Origin: Anaerolineae bacterium | GTDB lineage: Bacteria > Chloroflexota > Anaerolineae > Aggregatilineales > Aggregatilineaceae | Assembly: GCA_027494015.1 (NCBI GenBank) | Contig: JAOSJP010000001.1 | Coordinates: 682,001-746,000 of the forward strand | Direction: 5' to 3' | DNA: 64,000 nucleotides | Part shown: positions 37,704 through 45,700 of the stretch, one piece after another | Layout: the number at the start of each line of letters is the position of its first letter | Position numbering within the stretch: the first letter of the stretch is position 1 | Notes under the pieces: generated by a model | What the model was told of the DNA's origin: nothing | Databases searched by the model: none | Seen by the model: only the letters and a program-made list of their open reading frames with translations | Translations under genes and position numbers: made by a program

Positions 37704-37732
37704 AGTATAAGAGACTTCAGCGGTTGAGTCAA
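37704..37732 (-). promoter_or_regulatory. strong predicted sigma70 promoter
   Basis: Minus-strand TTGACT (37727-37732) and TATACT (37704-37709) with a 17-base spacer, five of six consensus bases in each box. It is about 190 bases upstream of the SWIM gene, implying a leader transcript of about 130 bases up to the terminator. Confidence 0.7.
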
Positions 37733-37767
37733 TTGCGCCCGCTGGCGCGGCGCGCTGGTGAGAAGTG

Positions 37768-38682
37768 TCAGAAAAGAGACCGCTCCAGGGGCAGCGGCGG
37801 CAGCCACGAGAGATGCGCGCAGCACAGCGATCTCCCCTGCACAAAGACCAATGTGCCGTCGTCCGCCACCACCAGCCAGTCAATTCCCTCGCCAAGACCT
37901 CCCTCTGTCCCGAACAACTGCACCAAGCGCGACGCGGCCCGCAGATCATCTCCCGTGCCCTGGCGCACCGCCGTCAGATACGCATCGTACACGCGAATGG
38001 CACCGCGCGCCCCGCCGTAACGGATGATCCATTCGCCCGCCGAAGCCGCCGCCGCTGAACGCAGCTCTTCCGGGCAGATCGCCTGCTCGAGCACGCGGCC
38101 CGCCGTGTCGAAGATGCGCGTGCGGCTCCCATCGCTCACGACGAGCGTCCCCGACCCGTCCGGCAGGAAGATGGCCGGGCGGCAGCCGTCCAGGGCCAGG
38201 TCGAGCGGGTACACTCCCACGCGCACGTGCTGCTGGAAAACATGCAGCGCGCCATCGCCGGTCAGCACGCCAACCGTCCCCAGTTCCCGATCCAGGCCAG
38301 TCGCCAGCACGCCGGCGGGGTGATCGCGCAACAGGTCCACGCGCTCCCCGTCAATCATCAGCGCGACGGTATGCCCGCCGCTCTCTATGGCGTGCAGCCG
38401 GCCATCGTAGCTGCTCAGCACCGTCGCGATGCCGATCTGCACGCGAGGGAGGGGCGCCGCGTTGGGCGCGCGCAGCGCGTCGAGCAGCACGGGACGCAGA
38501 TCGTCGAGCAGATCGTGGGAGTGAGGTTGCGGCAGCACTTCGCGGCCATAGAGCGCGCCTGACTCTGTGGCGTAGAACAGCAGTGTCTCTTCCGCCGTGT
38601 GTAGGGTAATCAGAGGCGGATCGCCGCTGGTCAGGACAAGGCCGCGCACTCCCCGTGTGTCAAGCTCCAGCAGCCAGCCCAC
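37768..38682 (-). CDS. hypothetical protein, beta-propeller-like repeats
   Basis: 304 residues, no signal peptide or membrane helix. Repeated short beta-rich blocks such as GRLHAIESGGHTVALMIDGE, GTVGVLTGDGALHVFQQHVR, GTLVVSDGSRTRIFDTAGRV and DWLVVADDGTLVFVQGRSL resemble blades of a WD40- or PQQ-like propeller. I recognise no catalytic motif. It lies 12 bases downstream of the toastrack-domain gene and may be co-transcribed with it and pspC. Function unknown. Confidence 0.65.
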   Translation of the reverse strand: MGWLLELDTRGVRGLVLTSGDPPLITLHTAEETLLFYATESGALYGREVLPQPHSHDLLDDLRPVLLDALRAPNAAPLPRVQIGIATVLSSYDGRLHAIESGGHTVALMIDGERVDLLRDHPAGVLATGLDRELGTVGVLTGDGALHVFQQHVRVGVYPLDLALDGCRPAIFLPDGSGTLVVSDGSRTRIFDTAGRVLEQAICPEELRSAAAASAGEWIIRYGGARGAIRVYDAYLTAVRQGTGDDLRAASRLVQLFGTEGGLGEGIDWLVVADDGTLVFVQGRSLCCAHLSWLPPLPLERSLF

Positions 38683-38694
38683 CCGCGCCTCTCC

Positions 38695-39636
38695 TTACGG
38701 AGCGTCCGTAATCGTTAGCTGCGCGCCATCTTTCAGCCACACGTCCAGCACGTACTGAAACGCTGGCACGTTCCTGCGCCGCAGCTCGCCGTCGCGCAGC
38801 AGGTCATAGCGGAAGCTGTCATAGACATATTCTGGCTCGCCGCTGCTCGCGCCGAGTTTGACATCCAGGGCCATCTCCGCCGGAACTGCCAGCTCAATAT
38901 CGCCATCGCGCGTCGCCACCCGGCCCTGCATGACGTCGAGCGTGGGCAGGCGCACCGTCACATTGCCCGCGTCGAGGTCAAGCGCAAACTGCGCCACGCG
39001 AAGCTGCGTCAGGTCCGCCGTCACGTCGCCGCTGTCCCCCACCATCTGCAGGACTTCCACCGCTGCGCCCGCCGGAAATCGCAGTTCCAGCGTGCCGCGC
39101 CCATAGTCTTCCAGTCTGGGGATGGCGTTGCGCGCTTCCTCGCTGACCGTCAGTATGCCGGTGCCGCCCTCCACCGACCAGGCCATTGTCACGCGGCTCT
39201 CACGGCTGCCCGCGTAAACCGCGCGCACCTCATCCGAACCGTCCTCCGCCGCGCCGACCATCACCGTTGTGCGCATCACCTGCACATCCACCCGAATGCG
39301 CTCAACGTCCGCGCCGAGCGCCTGCGTGAGCGTTTGGACATTCTCTGTGCGCACCACATCGGCCTGCTCGCGGTAGGCCAGCACTACCACAACTGCCACT
39401 AATGCGGCAGTCAGCGCCAGCCCGACCCAGCCCACCTCAACGCCTAAGCGCCCCAGACGCAGCCGCTGCCGCCCCAGCAACACGTCGAAGCCGAACAGGA
39501 CGAGCAGCGCGGGCCAGGCGCGTTGCAGCAGGTCGCTGACGGCGCTGGGAATCGCCCCGGCAACGGCCAGCAGCCAGACCGCGCCAATGGCGACAACCAG
39601 CAATGGCCACATGACACGGCGGCGCGCGGTCGTCAT
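38695..39636 (-). CDS. membrane protein with C-terminal toastrack/DUF4097-like adhesin domain
   Basis: 313 residues. Three N-terminal hydrophobic segments (about 10-28, 35-50, 66-86) include a LiaF-like LLQRAWPALLVLFGFDVLLG. A periplasmic or extracellular beta-helical domain follows, with GNVTVRLPTLDVMQGRVATR and DGDIELAVPAEMALDVKLGA, typical of toastrack/DUF4097 domains that occur with PspC proteins. The ATG overlaps the pspC stop by 4 bases. The pair probably acts in envelope-stress sensing. Confidence 0.78.
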   Translation of the reverse strand: MTTARRRVMWPLLVVAIGAVWLLAVAGAIPSAVSDLLQRAWPALLVLFGFDVLLGRQRLRLGRLGVEVGWVGLALTAALVAVVVVLAYREQADVVRTENVQTLTQALGADVERIRVDVQVMRTTVMVGAAEDGSDEVRAVYAGSRESRVTMAWSVEGGTGILTVSEEARNAIPRLEDYGRGTLELRFPAGAAVEVLQMVGDSGDVTADLTQLRVAQFALDLDAGNVTVRLPTLDVMQGRVATRDGDIELAVPAEMALDVKLGASSGEPEYVYDSFRYDLLRDGELRRRNVPAFQYVLDVWLKDGAQLTITDAP

Positions 39637-40037
39637 GCTGCCCTCCAAAGCTGCTTGGCCAGGAGCACCAGCCCAAAGAGGATCACCGCCAGCGGCAGAA
39701 AGGTGTCGCCATTCTCGGCGGAGAGCATCCCCAGGTTGCGCGCCAGCACCACCAGCCCCATGCCAATGACCACCGCGCCAATGAGCACCACGATTTCCGG
39801 GCGGCTCACTCGTGCCGCGTCCTGCGGCCCGGCTGGGATGTCGGCCAGCGACTGCGGCGGCAGGATGAGCCACAGCGCCACATAGAGCAGCAGGCCGGTG
39901 CCTGCTGTGAACACCCCGAGAATTACGAACAGCGCCCGCACCCACCAGGGGTTGGCGCCCACGTAGGCTCCCAGGCCGCCACACACACCCCCCAGCGTCC
40001 GATCGGTCAGACTGCGGGTCAGCCGTTGGGTTCTCAT
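39633..40037 (-). CDS. pspC: PspC domain membrane protein
   Basis: 134 residues. The PspC domain starts LTDRTLGGVCGGLGAYVGAN and continues into helix VRALFVILGVFTAGTGLLLY; ILPP marks its end. Two further helices (about 80-98 and 105-125) resemble the LiaF/LiaI core. I chose the ATG at 40037 with GAGGG upstream over the open extension to 40073. PspC proteins respond to membrane stress. It heads a unit with the toastrack gene and perhaps the propeller-like gene. Confidence 0.87.
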   Translation of the reverse strand: MRTQRLTRSLTDRTLGGVCGGLGAYVGANPWWVRALFVILGVFTAGTGLLLYVALWLILPPQSLADIPAGPQDAARVSRPEIVVLIGAVVIGMGLVVLARNLGMLSAENGDTFLPLAVILFGLVLLAKQLWRAA

Positions 40038-40079
40038 CGCTTTCGCCCTCACCGCGTCGCGTCCACCACGCACACTGAC

Positions 40080-40107
40080 ACTATACCCCGTCCGCCGCGT
40101 TGCGCAA
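40080..40107 (-). promoter_or_regulatory. predicted promoter for pspC
   Basis: Minus-strand TTGCGC (40102-40107) and TATAGT (40080-40085) with a 16-base spacer, 43 bases before the start codon. Confidence 0.45.
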
Positions 40108-40214
40108 ATGAAATCATACGAACCGATACGAACCAGGCGATTTCTGCGCTAGAATAGCGCCCGATGTCGCGCGGATTTCGCGGGTGGCCAACCCGTTCGC
40201 TCAGGGAATTGTCC

Positions 40215-41078
40215 ATGCCTCAGATCATTTACTGCCCAGTCAGCCAGGTGGACTTCGAGCAGTTCACCAATGCCTTCAATCATGCCTACAGCGACTACTT
40301 CACCCCCATCGTCATGACGCCCGGCTCGTTCCGCGCCCTGATCCGTCAGGACGATCTGGACCTGGACGCTTCGGTCGCGGCCCTGGCCGATCACCACATT
40401 GTAGGCACGGGAATGCTCGGCCTGCGCCAGGACGAAGCGTGGATCGGCGGCATGGGCGTGGTTCCCGAATGGCGGCGGCGCGGCATCGGCCTGCGCATGA
40501 TGGAGCACCTGCTGGAGCAGGCCCGGCTTCAGCGCGCGCGCGAAGTCCGGCTGGAAGTCATCGAAGCCAACGAAGCGGCGCGCCGCCTGTACGAGCACCT
40601 CGGCTTCGTCCCCACCCGGCGACTGCTCGTCCTGGAGCGCACACCAGGCGATGCCCTGCCCACGCCGGCTGGCTACACCATCCGCACCTGGCCCGCCGCC
40701 GACCTGCTGCGCTATTTTTACGCCTTCCACGACTCGGCCAACTGCTGGCAGCGCGACCTGCGCTCGCTGCAACATCGCTCGGACACGGTGCGCGGCTGGG
40801 CAGCGTTGTGCGCTGAGATCGTTGTCGGCTACGCGTTGGGCTGGAGTTCCCGCCATGAAATTCGCCTGGCGGATCTGGCCACTCGCCCCGGCGAGGATCG
40901 CCCGGCAGTGGCCGCAGCCATCCTTGCTCACCTACACCGTATGCAGCCGGAGGCGTTCGGGCACAGCTATAACGTCGCCGAAGATGACCCGGCTCTCGCG
41001 GGCTATTTGGGCAGCGGCTACGAGGTATCTCTGCGCCAGCACGAGATGCGCCTGCCTCTGGACACTGGCACACCCTAG
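40215..41078 (+). CDS. GNAT family N-acetyltransferase (two-domain)
   Basis: 287 residues. The N-terminal GNAT domain contains GGMGVVPEWRRRGIGLRMME, the acetyl-CoA binding Q/R-x-x-G-x-G/A loop, followed by EANEAARRLYEHLGFVPTRR. The C-terminal 140 residues look like a second, more divergent GNAT half (TRPGEDRPAVAAAILAHLHR, then YNVAEDDPALAGYLGSGYEV). AGGGA precedes the ATG at 40215 by about 8 bases. The substrate is unknown. It is divergent from pspC. Confidence 0.85.
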   Translation: MPQIIYCPVSQVDFEQFTNAFNHAYSDYFTPIVMTPGSFRALIRQDDLDLDASVAALADHHIVGTGMLGLRQDEAWIGGMGVVPEWRRRGIGLRMMEHLLEQARLQRAREVRLEVIEANEAARRLYEHLGFVPTRRLLVLERTPGDALPTPAGYTIRTWPAADLLRYFYAFHDSANCWQRDLRSLQHRSDTVRGWAALCAEIVVGYALGWSSRHEIRLADLATRPGEDRPAVAAAILAHLHRMQPEAFGHSYNVAEDDPALAGYLGSGYEVSLRQHEMRLPLDTGTP

Positions 41079-41137
41079 CCGTGCCGTCCTGTGCTTGCTC
41101 GCCATGCGCTGCCAGACAGCCAATCATTGCCCAAGCG

Positions 41138-41168
41138 TTGGTTTCGCCCTTCGCGCTTGCGCTACAAT
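41138..41168 (+). promoter_or_regulatory. weak candidate promoter for the oligopeptide-binding protein
   Basis: TTGGTT (41138-41143) and TACAAT (41163-41168) with a 19-base spacer, about 45 bases before the ATG at 41213. Confidence 0.3.
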
Positions 41169-41212
41169 TGCGCCCGCTTCGATCCCACACCACCATCACG
41201 TGAGCGAGAATT

Positions 41213-42922
41213 ATGCGAGTTGTTGCGAGATCCACTCAGTTGTTCCTGCGCATCGTCATTGCCCTGACTCTCTTGGGGCTGGGGTCATCCCAGTTGGCCT
41301 ATGCCACGTCACCCGCGCAGCAGGACGGCGCACACACCCTGCGCCTGGCCATGCCCCAGCCCGAAACGCTCGACCCGCTGCTTCAGTCGCGTTTCGACCC
41401 GTATACCCGCGATCTGGTGGAGAATCTCTTCGTCGGACTCACCCGCTTCAACCCCTACAGCGGTGAGATTGAGCCGATGCTGGCCAGAAGCTGGGACGTG
41501 AGCACCGACGGACTGACCTGGACCTTCGACCTGCGCCAGGATATCCAGTGGGTGCGCTACAACGCGCAGAGCGCGACCGTCGAGGCCGTCCGCCCGGTCA
41601 CGGCGGGCGATGTCGTCTACGCGGTGCAGCGCGGCTGCGACCCGACACGCCCGGGGCCGGTGACGACGAACCTGATGGTCGTGCGGGGATGCCTGACGGT
41701 CGCCAACGCCTTTCCAGAAGTCGTGAATGATCTGTTCATTGCCCGCGAGATCGGCGTGCGCGCGACTGGCCCCCACACCCTGGAAATCCAGCTTCTCTTC
41801 CCCGCCAGCTACCTGCCCAGCCTGCTCAGCACGCCGGAGTTCTTCCCCGTCCCGCGCGAAGCGGCGGCCGGCAGCGCCGAGTGGACGAAGCCCCCCACCC
41901 TGCTGACCAGCGGCCCCTACACCCTGCAAGAGTGGTCTGCCGCTGGCATGACGCTCATCCGTAACCCACACTGGCCCGATCCGGTGGAGGGCACTATCGC
42001 CCAGGTCGCGGTCACCTTCACCAACGAAACCCTGACCGCGCTGACTCTCGCCGCGAGTGATAGAGCGGACTTCGCCCGCCTGCCCGCCAGCCAGATCGCG
42101 GATGCGCGGAACCGCCTCCCTGACCTCCTGCACACCGGCCAGGGGTCTACCCTCATCCTGGTGGGCTTCTCCTACGAGCGCGCCCTGGTTGATCAGGCAG
42201 AGGTGCGCCGCGCTCTGTCCGCTGCGCTGGACCGCCGCGCGCTCGCCCAACAGGTGCCAGGAGGTCAATTCCTGTCTGCCGACCAGTTCGTGCCAGCGGG
42301 GATTGTCGCCGCCCCGTCCAGCCTGGTCATGCCCGATGCAGACCAGGCGCTGGCTCAGGGCAGCTACAGCGCGGCAGGCTACCCCGGTTGCGCAGGGGTG
42401 CCGGAACCGCTGCGACTGCGCGTGCCGGAAGACGATCCTGTGTGGCTGGAAATCGGCGAGGCGCTTGCCGGACAGTGGAGCGCCGCCCTGGGCTGCGCCC
42501 CGGCGCTGTTCTCCGTCGAAGGGCTGTCGCGCACGCTGCTGATCGAGCTGGCGCACTCCACCTATGACACAGAGCTGGTCACTCGCCCGCACGCCTGGCT
42601 GATCGCCTGGAGCGCTGATTACCCGGACGCGCACGCCTGGCTCAATGACGCACTGCACTGTCGCTATGGCTATTTCCGCACCGGGCGTGAATGCGGCCAG
42701 GCCGACGCCGCCCTGGACAGCGCGGCGAATACGCTCGACCCTGCCGCGCGCGCTCAGGCCTACGAGCAGGCCGAGCAGTTGTTCTTCGGCGACGAAGGGA
42801 CGTATCCCGTCATCCCCCTGCTGTTCTCGGTGAGCGCCTGGCTGCAAAGCCCCGGCCTCGCGGGAGTGAACCAGATGGGCGCAGCCCGCTTCGACAAGTG
42901 GTCGCTGAGCGCCGGCGGGTAG
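41213..42922 (+). CDS. family 5 extracellular solute-binding protein (peptide/nickel ABC transporter)
   Basis: 569 residues. A Sec signal peptide (MRVVARSTQLFLRIVIALTL, cleavage probably near AYA-TS) is followed by the SBP_bac_5 opening TLRLAMPQPETLDPLLQSRF and DLVENLFVGLTRFNPYSGEI. The family signature appears as EPMLARSWDVSTDGLTWTF, and the later part has RRALSAALDRRALAQQVPGG. It captures oligopeptides or similar solutes outside the cell. No permease or ATPase genes are nearby, so it is an orphan binding protein. No lipobox is present, which raises the question of how it is retained. Confidence 0.88.
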   Translation: MRVVARSTQLFLRIVIALTLLGLGSSQLAYATSPAQQDGAHTLRLAMPQPETLDPLLQSRFDPYTRDLVENLFVGLTRFNPYSGEIEPMLARSWDVSTDGLTWTFDLRQDIQWVRYNAQSATVEAVRPVTAGDVVYAVQRGCDPTRPGPVTTNLMVVRGCLTVANAFPEVVNDLFIAREIGVRATGPHTLEIQLLFPASYLPSLLSTPEFFPVPREAAAGSAEWTKPPTLLTSGPYTLQEWSAAGMTLIRNPHWPDPVEGTIAQVAVTFTNETLTALTLAASDRADFARLPASQIADARNRLPDLLHTGQGSTLILVGFSYERALVDQAEVRRALSAALDRRALAQQVPGGQFLSADQFVPAGIVAAPSSLVMPDADQALAQGSYSAAGYPGCAGVPEPLRLRVPEDDPVWLEIGEALAGQWSAALGCAPALFSVEGLSRTLLIELAHSTYDTELVTRPHAWLIAWSADYPDAHAWLNDALHCRYGYFRTGRECGQADAALDSAANTLDPAARAQAYEQAEQLFFGDEGTYPVIPLLFSVSAWLQSPGLAGVNQMGAARFDKWSLSAGG

Positions 42923-42968
42923 TGGAGGGGTCAGCGCAGATTGAGGCTGTTGGCGAGATGCCTCCGTA

Positions 42969-43200
42969 GGGGCGTATAGCAATACGCCCATGTGCACCAA
43001 CTTAAGGTTTTTGGGCGCGCGGCACGGGCGGAACGCCCCTCCCCCTGGCCCCCTCCCCGGCCAAGCCAGGGAGGGGGAAAACGCCCCCTCTGGCGATCAA
43101 AGTCCCCCTCTCTAGCTCGGCTGGAGAGGGGGATTGAGGGGGAGAGGCGTGTGCAGCCAGGCTTAAGTTGGTGCACATGGGGCGTATAGCAATACGCCCC
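42969..43200. mobile_element. MITE-like element (42990-43178) between two copies of a 21-bp hairpin repeat
   Basis: A 17-bp perfect terminal inverted repeat ATGTGCACCAACTTAAG (42990-43006) / CTTAAGTTGGTGCACAT (43162-43178) bounds 189 bases. It is flanked directly by two identical 21-bp palindromic copies starting GGGGCGTATAGCAATACG (42969-42989 and 43179-43199). The interior has C-rich and G-rich stretches that can fold back and no coding potential. This accounts for most of the gap 42923-43295. Confidence 0.75.
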
Positions 43201-43254
43201 TACATACGCCCCTACGGGGGCGCACAGAGGCACTGCGCTGCCGTGCCCCGTTGT

Positions 43255-43280
43255 AGGGGAGGGTTTCTAAACCCTCCCCT
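43255..43280. repeat. perfect 12-bp-arm palindrome between convergent genes
   Basis: AGGGGAGGGTTT (43255-43266), loop CT, AAACCCTCCCCT (43269-43280). It lies 15 bases before the end of the minus-strand gene at 43296. It could be a REP-type element or act as a structural transcription barrier; there is no T-run. Confidence 0.7.
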
Positions 43281-43295
43281 GCAGCGCACACTGCG

Positions 43296-44183
43296 TTAGT
43301 TGGCGCGCTCTTGGAAGTTCACCCAGTAAGAGGTCATCGCCTGCCGGCCATCCTGCGCCGTGCAGGAAACTGCCTCGACCACTGGGGACGACGAGGCGAG
43401 TCCGGGCAGGCTGATGGTGTAGGTACGTCCCGCCTCCATGGCAAAATCAGCATAGCCCGCTTCGCGCTCAGCCTTGAGACCGGAGAAGAATGAGTCCCGC
43501 TCGCTGCCGCTCCAGGTCACGGTCACTGGCACGCCAGCGACCCCCTCACCGCGCCGGTCGTAGACGCGCACTTCGATGATGCCACTCTGGTCGGGATCGC
43601 AGAACGATTGCAGCCGCCCCAGGACATACGCGCTTGCAGCGGGCGTGCTTGTGGGGCGCACACCTTCCGCCGTGAGAGGCGTGGGAGGCGGCTGCGTGGG
43701 CGTCTTGGACGGCGGCGGCATGAGCGTGGGCGTTGGCGACATCGCCGGCTCTGGGGTGGAGAGAATCACCGGCGCCGGCGTGGGGTACAGGCCATCGGCG
43801 CACCCACTGACCCCCTGTGGCGCATACAACTGCTCCAGCGCGCGAATCACGCGAATGTCGCTGTTGCTGATCGTTTTGCCCGTCTTAACCCGGTCGCAGG
43901 CGATCTCCGCGACCATCTCCCACACGTTGCGGTTGGGGCCTGCGGCGCGCAACCGGTCTACCGCCAGCAGCAAGTCCTGGTTGGCCGCGTAGCTGAGCGC
44001 GACCGCCACCACATAGTCCTCGCGCGCGGCATCGCCAAGCTGCCAGGGTGCCGTGTTGCGCTCGATTACCGGGTCAATCTCCCAGGTGTAGGTCAGGCCC
44101 GCCGCCAGCCCCAGGGCGACGCCGAGGATGAGGGCCACCCACGAGATACCCTTGCCAATGCGAACGTGCTTGCTCGTAGCCAT
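43296..44183 (-). CDS. membrane-anchored protein with proline/threonine linker and Ig-like C-terminal domain
   Basis: 295 residues. N-terminal anchor ISWVALILGVALGLAAGLTY at about 13-32. A helical segment of about 50-120 (EDYVVAVALSYAANQDLLLA) follows, then a P/T-rich linker with repeated PTP/PTPT units, then a C-terminal region starting FCDPDQSGIIEVRVYDRRGE that resembles a Big/carboxypeptidase-regulatory Ig-like fold. The helical segment aligns by eye with the neighbouring protein encoded from 44597. Nine bases separate the two genes. Function unknown; surface localisation is likely. Confidence 0.7.
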   Translation of the reverse strand: MATSKHVRIGKGISWVALILGVALGLAAGLTYTWEIDPVIERNTAPWQLGDAAREDYVVAVALSYAANQDLLLAVDRLRAAGPNRNVWEMVAEIACDRVKTGKTISNSDIRVIRALEQLYAPQGVSGCADGLYPTPAPVILSTPEPAMSPTPTLMPPPSKTPTQPPPTPLTAEGVRPTSTPAASAYVLGRLQSFCDPDQSGIIEVRVYDRRGEGVAGVPVTVTWSGSERDSFFSGLKAEREAGYADFAMEAGRTYTISLPGLASSSPVVEAVSCTAQDGRQAMTSYWVNFQERAN

Positions 44184-44192
44184 GCGCAGTCC

Positions 44193-44597
44193 TCACGGGG
44201 CAGGCGGCGCGGAAGAAGTGGCGGTTGGCGTGGGCCGGTACAACTGCATGACCGCTGGCAGGTTGTCCGGCCCAATGATCGCCTCAACAAGGGCAACCAT
44301 GATCGGAATGGCCCGAATATTGCTCTGGCTGATGTAACGCTCGGTCAGGTCAATCACGTAGGCAATCGTGTTCTCTTTGCCCAGCGGGCGCAACCGTTCC
44401 AGCGCAGCATTGACGTCCGGAACGACCCTGTAGCCCTCGGCAACCATGACCGTGTACTCTTCCTGGTAGTGCGGAGCCAGCGCCGACAGGGCGCTGTTCT
44501 TGTACTCCACAGGGAATGGCCCCCACCCCAGGAATACCCCTGTGCTGAGGCCGAGGAGAAGGCCCACCAGCAGCGATCCAAAGGTCCGTCTGTTCAT
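44193..44597 (-). CDS. membrane-anchored hypothetical protein, paralogue of the next gene's N-terminal part
   Basis: 134 residues. N-terminal helix FGSLLVGLLLGLSTGVFLGW (6-25), then EEYTVMVAEGYRVVPDVNAA and LERLRPLGKEN, similar to EDYVVAVALSYAANQDLLLA and VDRLRAAGPNRN in the downstream protein. Ends in a short PTPT tail. It seems to be the minimal version of the same family. A candidate promoter lies at 44639-44668. Confidence 0.7.
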   Translation of the reverse strand: MNRRTFGSLLVGLLLGLSTGVFLGWGPFPVEYKNSALSALAPHYQEEYTVMVAEGYRVVPDVNAALERLRPLGKENTIAYVIDLTERYISQSNIRAIPIMVALVEAIIGPDNLPAVMQLYRPTPTATSSAPPAP

Positions 44598-44638
44598 CAG
44601 ACAACCGCCTTGCGCGCTAGCCCGCTGTTCTGTGCCCT

Positions 44639-44668
44639 GTTATAATCCGCGTCCGCCAGTTTGCACAA
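44639..44668 (-). promoter_or_regulatory. candidate promoter for the paralogue pair, overlapping a plus-strand TGTTATAAT
   Basis: Minus-strand TTGTGC (44663-44668) and TATAAC (44639-44644), 18-base spacer. The same bases read on the plus strand give the extended -10 TGTTATAAT ending at 44646, but no convincing plus-strand gene follows before the tRNA. Confidence 0.45.
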
Positions 44669-44729
44669 GAGAGGCGATGGCGAAACAATGCGAGCCGGGA
44701 CATCTGCTGTGCCCGGCCCGCGATCCGAA

Positions 44730-44813
<84 letters not shown>

Positions 44814-44825
44814 TGATCCGGTGCA

Positions 44826-44854
44826 AGTATAGGCCGTTTGCGGCCTCCCGTCAA
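44826..44854 (-). promoter_or_regulatory. strong sigma70-type promoter of tRNA-Leu
   Basis: Minus-strand TTGACG (44849-44854) and TATACT (44826-44831), spacer 17, placing the transcript start about 7 bases upstream of the tRNA. Confidence 0.7.
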
Positions 44855-44904
44855 TCCCGGCGCAGTCGCCAGATGCACTTCACCATTGGGGCGACGTTCT
44901 TGAA

Positions 44905-44982
44905 CCGCAGAGACGCAGAGGCCGCAGAGAAAAGCCTTATACACGTTCCTTGTTGTTCTCTGCGCTCTCCGCGTCTCTGCGG
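44905..44982. repeat. imperfect inverted repeat with CAGAG motif (CCGCAGAGACGCAGAG type)
   Basis: Left arm CCGCAGAGACGCAGAGG... (44905-44931) and right arm ending CCGCGTCTCTGCGG (44956-44982) are nearly complementary over 27 bases with a loop of about 24. This type of sequence recurs between genes in many environmental bacterial genomes. It accounts for part of the 244-base gap between tRNA-Leu and the sigma factor. Confidence 0.75.
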
Positions 44983-45057
44983 GGGGACTCGGCCCCTGAG
45001 TTGAATCTACCCGTAACCGCCAGGCCGGGCGGACGGCCAGCCCGTCAGAGGCGCACC

Positions 45058-45651
45058 ATGCAGGAAAGCCAACTGATCCAGGCTGCCAGGCGCGGCGATG
45101 TCCACGCCTTCAATGAGCTGGTGCTGTGCTACCAGGACACGGCCTTCACCGTCGCCTACCGCATCCTGGGCCATCCCGACTCCGCTGCCGACGCCGCCCA
45201 GGAAGCGTTCATCGCCGCGTTTCAAAAGCTGCACCAGTTTCGTGGCGAGCACTTCAAGTCGTGGCTGATGCGCATCGTCACCAATGCCTGCTACGACGAG
45301 CTGCGCCGTCAGCGCCGCCGCCCTGCCACGTCCCTTGACGACCTGCATGAGATCCAGCCAGCAGACGGCTCACCCCTGCACAGCTACGAGGAAAACCCGG
45401 AGCAGCACGCCCAGCGCGTTGAGCTTCAGACCGCCATCCAGCGCTGCCTCGACGCGCTGCCCGACGATCAGCGCGTGGTAGCTGTGCTCTCCGACGTGGA
45501 GGAATATGCCTACCACGAGATCGCGGCGATCACTGGCTGGCCGGTGGGCACGGTCAAGTCGCGACTGAGCCGGGCGCGGGGCCGTCTGCGCGACTGTCTG
45601 CGCGCCGTGAGGGAACTTTTGCCAGCAGAATACCGTCTTAAGGATGAATGA
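45058..45651 (+). CDS. ECF-type RNA polymerase sigma factor
   Basis: 197 residues. Region 2 is AFNELVLCYQDTAFTVAYRI to AAQEAFIAAFQKLHQFRGEH and FKSWLMRIVTNACYDELRRQ. Region 4 is RCLDALPDDQRVVAVLSDVE followed by EYAYHEIAAITGWPVGTVKS, RLSRARGRLR. There is no C-terminal extension. I chose the ATG at 45058 with AGAGG upstream. It is followed after 49 bases by its probable anti-sigma factor, the usual arrangement. The trigger is unknown. Confidence 0.92.
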   Translation: MQESQLIQAARRGDVHAFNELVLCYQDTAFTVAYRILGHPDSAADAAQEAFIAAFQKLHQFRGEHFKSWLMRIVTNACYDELRRQRRRPATSLDDLHEIQPADGSPLHSYEENPEQHAQRVELQTAIQRCLDALPDDQRVVAVLSDVEEYAYHEIAAITGWPVGTVKSRLSRARGRLRDCLRAVRELLPAEYRLKDE

Positions 45652-45700
45652 CTCGCCGCACAGGTGAGACTGAAGTGTCGTAGAGACCGAGCGAACCAGC

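Noticed and set aside
42990..43178. Possible insertion sequence
   Set aside because: Terminal inverted repeats are present but the interior is 155 bases without a transposase reading frame, so I call it MITE-like only.
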